A stretch of DNA of 64,000 nucleotides from Tetramitus jugosus. Its lineage: Eukaryota > Heterolobosea > Eutetramitea > Acrasida > Vahlkampfiidae. The notes beneath the pieces were generated by a model, which saw only the letters and a program-made list of their open reading frames with translations, had not been told where the DNA came from and did no database searches. The position numbers and the translations under genes are program-made. Within the stretch, counting starts at the first letter, position 1; every line of letters begins with the position of its first letter. The stretch lies in assembly GCA_937625935.1 (NCBI GenBank), contig OW569383.1, positions 1 to 64,000 of the forward strand, written 5' to 3'. Positions 28,927-38,490 of this stretch are shown here, one piece after another.

Positions 28927-31614
28927 CTAAATATGCTCTTGGATAATCTGCGGAGTTTCTCCTGGAGAGTGAACTAATTCACTTCTTATACGATCCATAT
29001 CAAACTGTTGGACCACTTCGTATGTTCGCTTCAGAGCGCCATTTAGTTGGGTTTTAACTCGTTGGGTGGCATGTTGGTTCTCCAGGAAGTCATTCAATTG
29101 ATTGTTCAACTTTGCGACACCAGAAGCAACATTCTCTTGAATTGCCTCCTCAATCTTTTTCCGTATCAACTTGGAGAAAATTTTTGAAAAAAAGTTCGCG
29201 AGGTGCTTATACCTTGCTTGCTTGATATCCAGAGCTAACTTGTTGATCGAACATTTCACATGATTCAGCTCCACCTTACTCGCTAAATTCTCAAATTTCA
29301 AGAAGGTCCACTCTAATATCATACTCATGCCTCTTCCACCAAGCGTTACATCTACAGTGCCGTATTCTTGAAATCGTGGAAATTTTTTGTGCTTTACCAG
29401 GAAAGTAATCCCATAAAATCCCATCCGAATATTGTCCAAACATAAGCTAAATTGATAATTAGAGGAGGATGGATCATTCTCAATAGGTCTGAAATTAACA
29501 TTGTTCTTGAAAGCTGTATGAAGATGATCTGGAAGCATATCACTTCCGGATAACACAACATTGGACACTGAATAGCTCCATTCTTTGTTTTCTCCTTCAA
29601 TCGAAGGCAAAGGAACTGTGTCCAACACTTGTTGAATCACAGGCAGCAATAACAACTTTGATTGTTCAATCGAATTTTGCATTATGAACACATCAGGTCT
29701 TCCAATATCATCACACACAAAATCTTTGAACAACTTATTCATTTGTTGCATACAATCCCTTTGATCCGAATCCCAAATAATGCTCCTCAAAATTTCTTCT
29801 CCAGTTGTTAACAGTTGATTTATGGCAGCTCGATATCGTTGTCTTGAGGTATCAAACAATATGTGGCCTCTTCGAACAAACTTTGTTGTTTGTGCTTGCA
29901 AATAAGCGTCTGAAACCTCTCCAGAATGTTCAATGCAAAAAATGGTGAACCCTCGTAAGTCTTGAAAGTACTGCAAGCATTCTGTGTCGTGCTCCACCAA
30001 CTGAAACAAACTCCAAAATGAATCTCTAAATAAATACACCTTCTCTATTCCACAATAGCTTCCAATAAGATCATATATTTCATTAGTCATCTTCTCAAAG
30101 TGTTGATTGTGTTGATGCATTTCTCGATATTCAATTTGAGAAATTCGAACGAATATAAAATCAACAATACTCATAATGTTGAACATCGATTGATTATACT
30201 CAGGATTCTTGGACAGGTGAAGTAATAAGCGCTGAAGTCTTTGCTCCAGTGACAGAATAAATGAAGCCTCATCCAAAGCTGGGTTAGGAATATTGGGATC
30301 AATTACTTTGCCTCCAACAGCATCTTTATCCCCATACTTGTATCCAACCTCGACTGTACGATACAACCGCTCTGCATTTTTCTCATCCATTCTACCTACC
30401 AATATACTCCGAACAATGGATATATAATTCATAATAAACTCTCGAAAACTGGAATTCTTCACCATAAAAACAATAACTTGTTTGACATTGGCAAACACAT
30501 CTCGCTTGTCGGTCACAGTCGCCCGCTCGTCATGCTCCTCTAAAGTTCCAATCTCAATGTTGGACTGGCGTTGATACATCACAGCCTCATGGAATATCTT
30601 TTGAATTTGTTCTTTTTGGTTCTTTGAGTGAATCAAGTGCTGAACGCTTGTGAGCAAGGCCTCAATATCACCTGCTAGTAGTTTGCCATGATCATCCAAC
30701 TGATTAGAGATATTACTTAATGTCATTCTTGTGTTTTGAATCGTGTTGTCAATGGTTTTGTTCGACGGCAAAAATCCCTTGTACAACGATGCAGCAAACT
30801 GAACTTGTGGTTGACTCGTGGAATAAGCAACATTGATCACATCGTTTTCATCTTGACGGATTGTAGCGACCACAATTTGTTCAGATTGTGCAATGGGTGG
30901 CAGCACATTTTGATTGTTCGCATCAACACTCTGACCATCCATCGTAGAGTAAGCATTCGTGTGAATAGCAGATACAGTTGTATTGGTCGTATACTGCTGG
31001 ACTGTTGGTGGATCATTTGTGAGAATATTACTCTCACTTGAATAATTCATCAAAGCTTGTCCATTGTTCACTATCGTTGCTGCACTATTTCCTCCATTTG
31101 TTGCATCACGAGAAAAGGTGGCATTATTTGGTGTTTCTTGCTGCTGCGGAACAATAGAAGAAACAACAAATGGTGATGATGCACGCACTGATGACGACAA
31201 TGACGAAGAATTCACGTACTCTTCCACAACAACATTGCCTTCTTCATTGTTGTTTATCAACAATCTATTTTCTCTACTGCCTCTCATTTCATCATTCAAT
31301 ATCCTTGTTGTTGTGAACGAATTTTGCTCCAGCAGTGGAGGAGTCATGCATGACCCAGAGGCATTCGTTTGAGTCGAATTGGTCAATGGAGTGATCGGTG
31401 AAAGAACAGACGACAACGACGACAACGACAATTGTAATGACTGGTTGGAAAATCGAGGATTATCATTCTCTTCAATGACAATATTGTCCATATGATGAGC
31501 AGGGTCATTCATGTTCACTTGGTCTTCTTCTTCTTCCTCACATGGCGAAGGCACTTGATCAAAGACTTGATCAAGCTGATTGGAAAATCGAACAGTATTC
31601 TGGTGACTACTCAT
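28927..31614 (-). CDS. Large hypothetical protein with TULIP/Ham1-like C-terminal domain
   Basis: 895 aa, one exon. Residues 1-270 are low-complexity and rich in S, T, N and Q. The middle (about 280-640) is helical. The C-terminal part (about 660-880) has alternating strands, then GTVDVTLGGRGMSMILEW, followed by a long amphipathic helix region. This resembles the TULIP-like lipid-binding fold of fungal Ham1-like proteins. If right, it would bind or carry lipids at membranes. The match is from memory of general pattern and is weak. No signal peptide is present. The start at 31614 lies 167 bp from the stop of the next minus-strand gene. Confidence 0.5.
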   Translation of the reverse strand: MSSHQNTVRFSNQLDQVFDQVPSPCEEEEEDQVNMNDPAHHMDNIVIEENDNPRFSNQSLQLSLSSLSSVLSPITPLTNSTQTNASGSCMTPPLLEQNSFTTTRILNDEMRGSRENRLLINNNEEGNVVVEEYVNSSSLSSSVRASSPFVVSSIVPQQQETPNNATFSRDATNGGNSAATIVNNGQALMNYSSESNILTNDPPTVQQYTTNTTVSAIHTNAYSTMDGQSVDANNQNVLPPIAQSEQIVVATIRQDENDVINVAYSTSQPQVQFAASLYKGFLPSNKTIDNTIQNTRMTLSNISNQLDDHGKLLAGDIEALLTSVQHLIHSKNQKEQIQKIFHEAVMYQRQSNIEIGTLEEHDERATVTDKRDVFANVKQVIVFMVKNSSFREFIMNYISIVRSILVGRMDEKNAERLYRTVEVGYKYGDKDAVGGKVIDPNIPNPALDEASFILSLEQRLQRLLLHLSKNPEYNQSMFNIMSIVDFIFVRISQIEYREMHQHNQHFEKMTNEIYDLIGSYCGIEKVYLFRDSFWSLFQLVEHDTECLQYFQDLRGFTIFCIEHSGEVSDAYLQAQTTKFVRRGHILFDTSRQRYRAAINQLLTTGEEILRSIIWDSDQRDCMQQMNKLFKDFVCDDIGRPDVFIMQNSIEQSKLLLLPVIQQVLDTVPLPSIEGENKEWSYSVSNVVLSGSDMLPDHLHTAFKNNVNFRPIENDPSSSNYQFSLCLDNIRMGFYGITFLVKHKKFPRFQEYGTVDVTLGGRGMSMILEWTFLKFENLASKVELNHVKCSINKLALDIKQARYKHLANFFSKIFSKLIRKKIEEAIQENVASGVAKLNNQLNDFLENQHATQRVKTQLNGALKRTYEVVQQFDMDRIRSELVHSPGETPQIIQEHI

Positions 31615-31781
31615 TGTTGTTTGTATTCATGTGAAACTCTATTTTCCAAAACGGTTCCAATATTGGTTGGGCATAATGCTTTTCTTATTGTGTTCATTTG
31701 GGGAGTTGTTTTGATGAAGCACAAAAAATAATCACGTTTCATGATAAAAATACGCGACAGATTGGTTTATTGTTCCGCTCA

Positions 31782-34169
31782 CTACAAGCGAGAACTGAGC
31801 ATACCAATGTTCCAATTCTTTTGTTGGAATTCTGGCATGCATTCGGGATTCTTCAACGAGCTAATCTCTGATGGAGCGACTGGATCTGCATTACAGAGCT
31901 TCTTGACCAGTTTTTCCATCTTCTTTCCATTCACATTGACAGGTACTCCTGATACTTGTGCAATGATAGATGGTCGATGTCTGGCAGAAAGATGGTTCCG
32001 GATGGTAGTTTGAATTTTGTCGATCAAGCTCTTGTTGATCATGTGTCCACCCTTGAGTTGCACAAACAATATCACTCTCTCATTGCCATCAGGTTGTCTT
32101 TGACCGACGACTACCGAGTCCTGTACTTCTTCCACATATTGTAAGACATCATAGTAGTCTCCAGTTCCTATTCTAACTCCACCTGGATTAAGAGTACTAT
32201 CGCTACGACCCTTGACATAATATCCAAATCGCTTCGTTTGTTCTGCTAAATCTCCTTGGGCCCAGATTCCTGGGAATGTGGTAAAGTAACTATCCAAGTA
32301 CCTCTTGTGGTCCTCTTCACCCCAGAAGAACAGAGGAGCACTTGGGAATGGATTCAAACACACAAGTTCTCCGTCTTGACCAAATATTCTCTCTCCAGAG
32401 TCAGAGAACACTTGCACGTTCATCCCTAATCCTGCACACTGCAATTCAGCAGGATACACGGGTAGAAATGGCGATCCTATTGCAAAACATCCATTCAGAT
32501 CAGTTCCTCCACTCATCGAGCTGAGATGAACCTGAGGAGTTAAATGCTTGTAGACATACATTGCTGTTGAAGCAGCAAGGGGTGATCCAGTGCTGGTAAT
32601 GAGTCTCAATTTAGATAGGTTGGTTGGCTTCTTGCGAATCAAGTCTACTCCAGAGGTGGCCATATGAGACAAGTATCGGGCACTAGTTCCGAAGAAAGTT
32701 ACATTCTCTCGTTCAATCAGATCCCACATTGCTGTTTCATTGGGGAACAATGGACTTCCATCATAGAGAATTAAAGTTGCTCCCAAGCAACACATGGAAA
32801 CCATCCAATTCCACATCATCCACCCTGCATTCGTGTATACAAATACAGTGTCTTTACTCGTCACATCACAGTGCATATGAGTCTCCTTCAAGTGATTGAC
32901 CAAGACACCAAATCCTTGGCAAATGCACTTTGGTTTACCAGTGGTTCCGCTAGTATACATAATAAATATTGGATGTTGTGCGCTCACTTGTTCAAATTCT
33001 AATCTCGGTATCGTCAAGTATTGTTCTAAAATATCCTTTTGTAAGTCAAGGTACTCTAGATCATGACCTCGCTTCATCCTACTGCTCACGCTCTTTTGGT
33101 TCTTCTTATGGACAATGTCAATCAGTTTAGGATTTTTCTCTGCAATTGTTGGATCACTAAATTGGAGCAATTGGACACCGACCACACTCTTTAGTGACGG
33201 TAAGTGAGAAATGAGGTATTCAGTCGTTTCGTTTGTGCAGTGAACCTTTCCATTGAAGGTATAGTACTCGCATGTAAATAACAAGGTTGGTTGAATCTGT
33301 TTGAATCGGTCACTGATAATTTTCTTTCCCAGATCTGGGCTGACACTGCTCCACACAGCTCCAATGCTCGTGACAGCAAGCAAAGCCACAATTGTTTCAA
33401 TGCAGTTTGGCAACAGAGCAACTACTCTATCCATCTTCCTTAAACCGACCTTTGTTCTTAGGTAGTGAGACAACTTTGCAACCTTTTCCCACAATTGCCC
33501 ATAAGTGATGCTCTGTCGACACGATTCAACACCAGAAATATTGTTCTCGCCAATAAACACAAATGCATCCTTGTCTTTGAACGAATCAACCTGACACATT
33601 CGCAACATATTCTCGGCATAATTCATTTTTGCTCCCACAAAGAACTTGGTGTCCACAAACTGAGTAGACAAACTTCCATTCTCTCTGTGAATGGGTGGAG
33701 TGTACTTTACGCGATCATAACTCTTGGAGCACTTGATTTCCAAAAAGTCCCAAACAAAACCCCAGAACCACTCCTCAGACACACTCCACTCGTGAAGAGC
33801 TCTGTGTAACATCTCAGGATTGTTCATGTGCTTCTGAAATGATGGTTTTCCATTGTAAAAGCTCTTTGCTGGTTGTTCGTTGAGAAACTCGATGAATTTG
33901 CTAAGAACACTGTCTCTCACGGATTGGACACTAGGTCTCCAAATGGCTCTGTCCAATGAAATGACTGAAGTCGATTCATGATCATTCACTGCGACAGTGT
34001 TCTGTTCACCGACGCTGGAACCATCTACGGTCGGAGATGGTGAAGAGGTCAATTTCTTGATGGAGGAACCGTCTTGTTCCAAGTTGGCGCTCACATTATC
34101 CGCAGAACGTGGACCTACATTGAACGGAACAATGAGTCTTTCGATAGGAAGAGCAGAGATTTGATGCAT
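31782..34169 (-). CDS. AACS: Acetoacetyl-CoA synthetase
   Basis: 795 aa, one exon; an ANL-superfamily adenylating enzyme that activates acetoacetate to acetoacetyl-CoA. AMP-binding motif YTSGTTGKPK at about 404-413. The ACAS-type N-terminal block (SEEWFWGFVWDFLEI, FVGAKMNYAENML) is present, as is GWMMWNWMVS, which is characteristic of acetoacetyl-CoA synthetase rather than acetyl-CoA synthetase. The late motif NPGGVRIGTGDYY and the C-terminal VNGKKMEKLVKKL with the catalytic Lys are intact. The family is usually about 650-680 aa; the extra length is an 85-residue N-terminal extension of low complexity, so a later start is possible. It links ketone-body carbon to lipid or sterol synthesis. Confidence 0.92.
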   Translation of the reverse strand: MHQISALPIERLIVPFNVGPRSADNVSANLEQDGSSIKKLTSSPSPTVDGSSVGEQNTVAVNDHESTSVISLDRAIWRPSVQSVRDSVLSKFIEFLNEQPAKSFYNGKPSFQKHMNNPEMLHRALHEWSVSEEWFWGFVWDFLEIKCSKSYDRVKYTPPIHRENGSLSTQFVDTKFFVGAKMNYAENMLRMCQVDSFKDKDAFVFIGENNISGVESCRQSITYGQLWEKVAKLSHYLRTKVGLRKMDRVVALLPNCIETIVALLAVTSIGAVWSSVSPDLGKKIISDRFKQIQPTLLFTCEYYTFNGKVHCTNETTEYLISHLPSLKSVVGVQLLQFSDPTIAEKNPKLIDIVHKKNQKSVSSRMKRGHDLEYLDLQKDILEQYLTIPRLEFEQVSAQHPIFIMYTSGTTGKPKCICQGFGVLVNHLKETHMHCDVTSKDTVFVYTNAGWMMWNWMVSMCCLGATLILYDGSPLFPNETAMWDLIERENVTFFGTSARYLSHMATSGVDLIRKKPTNLSKLRLITSTGSPLAASTAMYVYKHLTPQVHLSSMSGGTDLNGCFAIGSPFLPVYPAELQCAGLGMNVQVFSDSGERIFGQDGELVCLNPFPSAPLFFWGEEDHKRYLDSYFTTFPGIWAQGDLAEQTKRFGYYVKGRSDSTLNPGGVRIGTGDYYDVLQYVEEVQDSVVVGQRQPDGNERVILFVQLKGGHMINKSLIDKIQTTIRNHLSARHRPSIIAQVSGVPVNVNGKKMEKLVKKLCNADPVAPSEISSLKNPECMPEFQQKNWNIGMLSSRL

Positions 34170-34431
34170 CAGAGATATGGAGTTTGGGTTCGTCGTGGTT
34201 GGTTAGTTGTTCTTTTGCTGTTGCTTGACCAAGCACACAGCTTTACATCAGCATGACGTGGAGAATGGGGATCACACGGTCAGCGTTCATGAAAAGCTTC
34301 AGCGAATCGATAGGGAGTTTTGGGTGATGACGCAGAAGATTCTGGTTTTGCTGCGGATTACGTGGTGCGCGGGAAATGGTAAATCCCAATATGGAAGGAA
34401 GAGGAAATGTTCTGATGTGCAGCAACAATAT

Positions 34432-37391
34432 TTATTGGTCCTCACTGTCGTAGTCATAGGTGGCCAAGTCTGTATCCGTAAATTCTTCATCTGAGGTGAG
34501 TCCTCCTTGTGTACCAGTTGCTGTTTCCGGTTCGACATCATCAATATGATTATTGCCTTCGATGATCACGGTCGAGTCATCGTTCACCTTGACTTGAGGG
34601 CACACAAGATTCTGTGCAATATTGTTCTGCCGTATGATACCAGATGACATGTATCCACAATCGATTCCTCTGCCTTCATTATGGTCAATCTCATTGTGCT
34701 CGATCATTGGCTCTGCACCTGTATGAATTTGAATACCATGACTCAAATTGTCATAAATTTCATTGCGAGTGATCCAACCCTTGCCTTGATGCGAACACAG
34801 AATGCCCACGGACTGAGACTTAAAGATGTCATTGAACTCAATGATTGGATCAGCATTGTGAGATATTGTAATGTTAGAGTGAGCGTTGTTGCTAAAGCTG
34901 TTATCTATGAAGTGGCCCTTGGAGTCATTGTGAATGTAAAGACCACCTGTGTTGAGATTGCAGTGCGTAATAGTGCATTTACTCACTGCAGGTTCACTAA
35001 AATCATCCACCTCCAACTGCACACCGTTGAAACGACACTTTGAAATTGTAATACCGTGAGACTTTCTCGTAATCTTCACAATCGGACTCTTGGCCATTAA
35101 ATTGGGATTCCTGAATATTATATTCTGAATACTAACATTGGTGCAGGATTGAACGGACGCTAGCACCGGTTCAAAATTATCCGGCTGTTCTATAATAACA
35201 TGTTTTTGATCTGATGATTCTTGACCGACTAATTGAACATTTCTGTCAACTTGAATCGACTCTCGATACACTCCAGGTCTGATCTTAATCAATGGAGGTT
35301 TCAATGTATTATTACTCAAGATAATCTAGAGATGAATGGGATGGGTTAGTTTGCACTCCTTGAGAAGAAAACGTAAAATCTGTGATGGCAATATACCTTT
35401 CTTTTCTTGTCAATTGTGTACGGAAGACCTGTCGTTTTGTCAATTAATCTGGCTCTCTGTAATAATCTCTTCTCCTCCTTTCGCTTCTTAATCTGTAGTT
35501 CTTCATTCTTCTCCTTTTGGAGAATCATATTTTGTTCCGCGAGTGGTGACTGACTGAGAACGAAGCTCTTTCGGGGACGAATTGGTCTCAACTCACCAGC
35601 AACATGAGGCGAATCAAGTGGAGATGGAGTTCTGGGTGAGGCAGCCGTTCTTGGAGAGGAGAACACACTGGCTATAGAACTCACAGCTGTTAGAGGAGTA
35701 GAGATAATCTCGTCCAAAGGTGGTTCTTCGCTGGTGAATAACATGGCTCTTGCCCTCTGTTTTAACTCTTCCAAATCGACAAAATTTCTGGCCTTCATCA
35801 TTGTGGTACTCTTGATGAAGCTTCTAGGCGTAGGAATAGAGCCACTGTTTGTTTTAATTGGCGTAGATGGTGAGAGACAGTCACTTGAGCTGATTTTGAG
35901 TAAGGGGATCGCTGGTGTTGCAACTGTATTTGTATTTGATTCCACAATACCACGCTGCTTTTCAATCAATTGACTCTGCTCCATACTATTTGGAATCGCA
36001 TTTATCGCTTCCTGAATACTGGAAAAGGTAGTGCCACTGGATTTCGATTCACTATCAACAACATATTGTATCTTCGTACTGACAGGTACATTTTGCAATT
36101 CATATATAATATCTAAAAACCCTGGTCGATCCTCGGGCAGTGGCGACGTGCATGTAATGTAGAGATTGAGAAGAGCTTTAACAATCTCACAATCATTTCC
36201 ATCATAATCCTTCAATAATTTACCATCCTTTTCAATCTTTTGATCCAATGATGATCTCTTGCCTTGCAAAACATCATTGGTAACAACAAATGGATTGCTC
36301 GCATAGTAGAATGGAACCTTATGAGTCAATAATTCATAAATAATCATACCATACGAATAAACATCACATTTTCGGCCATCCTTAATCTTGCTACACCTGA
36401 TCATCTCGGGTGAACACCAACCATATGTTCCTTTCATTCCAGAAATTCCACTCTGTTGGTTCCTCATTGCAGCAAACCCAAAATCACAAATACAGCAAGT
36501 CAAATCATTTGACAACAAAACATTCATACTCTTTAAATCTCGATGAATAATCAGTTTTTGTCTCGTGTGCAAATATTCCATTCCCTCCGCAATGTCCAAC
36601 GCAATTTGCAATTTCATTTGATTACTCAAGATGACTGGTCTCGATTTTCGAATCACTTTTTTGCCATGATCATCGCTCGATGAGTGATTATTACTACTAG
36701 TCGTTGATGACCGAGAAGATGAATGCTTTTTTCTTCTCTTTTGGCTTCTTCTCGATTGACCACCATCTCCATTCTCATCCAACTCTAAATCATCTCCATG
36801 ATCGGATTTTCTTCTGCTCGGGCGCAACTCTTGCATTTTAACACCTCCATCATTCTCACCATTTCTCTTCTCCTTGTGATCATCATCATCAATATTTTCA
36901 TCATCAACATTTTCATCATCATCATCGTCATCATCATCAACATTGCCATTATTGTTATTCGTATTGTCCATTGATGATACGACATCTTCGTACTTTGGAG
37001 TAAACTTGTATTCAGGCACAGTAGATTTCAACAATTTTGACAATGAAAAAGGCATCAATTCCATCACAACGTACACACAAGTGTCATCCGATGACCAACC
37101 ATATGTGCGCAATAAATTCGTATGATCAAGCAACAATTGAACAGTCATTTCATTCAAAAAATCCAAGTAAATGTCTTCGCTACTGCCAGTGCTTACACTG
37201 TAACGCATATTCACAGGAACATAGATACTTTTGATGGCACAACTTTTGCCTTTGAATTTTCCGACAAACACCATGCCAAATCCACCTTTGCCAATGACAT
37301 TTCCAAACTCGAGTTCATTCTTGTCGATATAGAATGTTTTAATGTTTTCTTCAATGAGTTGTCGCTCCTTTGTTGTGGACATGCTCACCAA
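34432..37391 (-). CDS. TKL-type protein kinase fused to a right-handed beta-helix domain
   Basis: Exon 1 37391-35397 and exon 2 35325-34432, with a 71-bp intron (GTATATT to TCTCTAG) in phase 0, give 962 aa. The kinase domain (about 25-420) has IGKGGFGMVF, CAIKS, HRDLKSMN and CDFGFAAM, so it looks active. A D/N/S-rich insert of about 100 residues (about 150-250) splits its lobes. After the kinase, TTFSSIQEAINAIP starts a pectin-lyase-like fold, is interrupted by about 180 low-complexity residues, then resumes as IKIRPGVYRESIQV. It ends in parallel beta-helix repeats (for example GLYIHNDSKGHFIDN, GIQIHTGAEPMIEHNEI) to an acidic tail. The repeats resemble the F-box FBXO11-type helix. The helix probably binds substrate. 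Confidence 0.85.
35326..35396 (-). other. Intron in the kinase/beta-helix gene
   Basis: 71 bp, GTATAT donor and CTCTAG acceptor on the minus strand. Splicing joins KKRK to IILSNNT and brings the two halves of the beta-helix into one frame. Confidence 0.85.
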
Positions 37392-37710
37392 TTTATATCA
37401 TTCGTTTTTTTGCACTTTAGTTTTGGTGCTGGAGAAAACTTTTGATTGCGGTGTCAAACGTCCTCCTTCCGGATTCGCCGCCAGACTCATCGGGAACACA
37501 CAATTTCGAATAGGTCAATGTTCATCTCAACACTTCTTTATTGTTGTGGAAGGGGAGCAGCTGTAGTTCTTGTGCACTACCGGTTCGATTCCTGTGAGCT
37601 TCACCCCAGAGATTTCTCGATTTATTCATGAAGGACAACGAGTCAATCAGGATGGAAGAGTCGGCGTGATGTTTCGATGTGCTGCTCCCATCGGAAAATA
37701 TTATTGACTC
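37392..37710. promoter_or_regulatory. Divergent intergenic region
   Basis: Separates the minus-strand kinase from the plus-strand prohibitin-like gene, so both promoters should lie here. It contains a tRNA B-box-like word (GGTTCGATTCC near 37581) without a matching tRNA body. No clear TATA element was identified. Confidence 0.4.
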
Positions 37711-38397
37711 TTGACAGGAGCTGAGAGAAAAAAACGAAAACAGAAACAACAGCAACCGACACACATAATGCAACAACAAAAGCCAGCCACAGTCATCACT
37801 ACTGTCCTTCATCAGATTCAACAATTTGTTCAATCACGACAGGGTGCTCTCTCCCTGCTTGGATTGACCACACTCGGTATCATGTACAAGAGCGGACTTT
37901 TACACAAGAGTTTCACCGTTCCGCACGGCTACGCCGGCATAATTGTCAATTCGATCACTGGTGTCAAACAACAAGTGTACACTGAAGGTGTTCACTCTTG
38001 TCTCAAGCATTTTGAGAGTGTGGTTCTTTTCGAAATTAGACCACTCAAATTAGAAGTCTGTGGTCTCTTCAAATCACAGAACAAGAAGCCAGTTGGCATC
38101 GATTGCCAAGTGTTGTATCAACTGAAGCTCAGTGGGTTACCAAAGCTCTATCGCACTTATGGAACACATCAGACAACAGCTTACAGTCAAGAGCTGCAGC
38201 GGATGGCCGAAGATATTACAAAGGATTTGGTGTCAGAGTATGATGCGTTGGATTTGGCCACTGCGAGAAGAACTCAGTTTGCTGGCGATTTGGAACAGAG
38301 GTTGAAAAAGTTGACTCAGGAAGAGCCGGCAGTGATATTGAACTTGGATTTGACAGAGGTCATTCTCAGCAAGGATCTCATGGAACAATTACAATAA
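37711..38397 (+). CDS. Prohibitin-like / SPFH-domain protein
   Basis: 228 aa; Met20 (37768) is an alternative start. A hydrophobic segment (about 44-60, ALSLLGLTTLGIMYKS) is followed by the start of a Band 7 domain: VPHGYAGIIVNSITGVKQQVY then EGVHS, matching the prohibitin pattern in which an exposed strand is followed by a TGV turn and EGxH. Prohibitins form inner-mitochondrial-membrane rings and are about 270-300 aa. This one is shorter and lacks most of the C-terminal coiled coil, so it may be a divergent paralogue. Confidence 0.7.
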   Translation: MTGAERKKRKQKQQQPTHIMQQQKPATVITTVLHQIQQFVQSRQGALSLLGLTTLGIMYKSGLLHKSFTVPHGYAGIIVNSITGVKQQVYTEGVHSCLKHFESVVLFEIRPLKLEVCGLFKSQNKKPVGIDCQVLYQLKLSGLPKLYRTYGTHQTTAYSQELQRMAEDITKDLVSEYDALDLATARRTQFAGDLEQRLKKLTQEEPAVILNLDLTEVILSKDLMEQLQ

Positions 38398-38490
38398 AAT
38401 TTCTCCGATTATTGTAAATTTATTTTGATCTCTTGTGATGAAAAGTTCCCAATACAAGGATAAAATCTGGCCAACCTCGAGTGATAAAAT

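Noticed and set aside
37553-37613. Possible tRNA gene with GGTTCGATTCC T-loop word
   Set aside because: No A box at the right distance, the acceptor arms do not pair and the T stem is imperfect. The span is too short for a tRNA.
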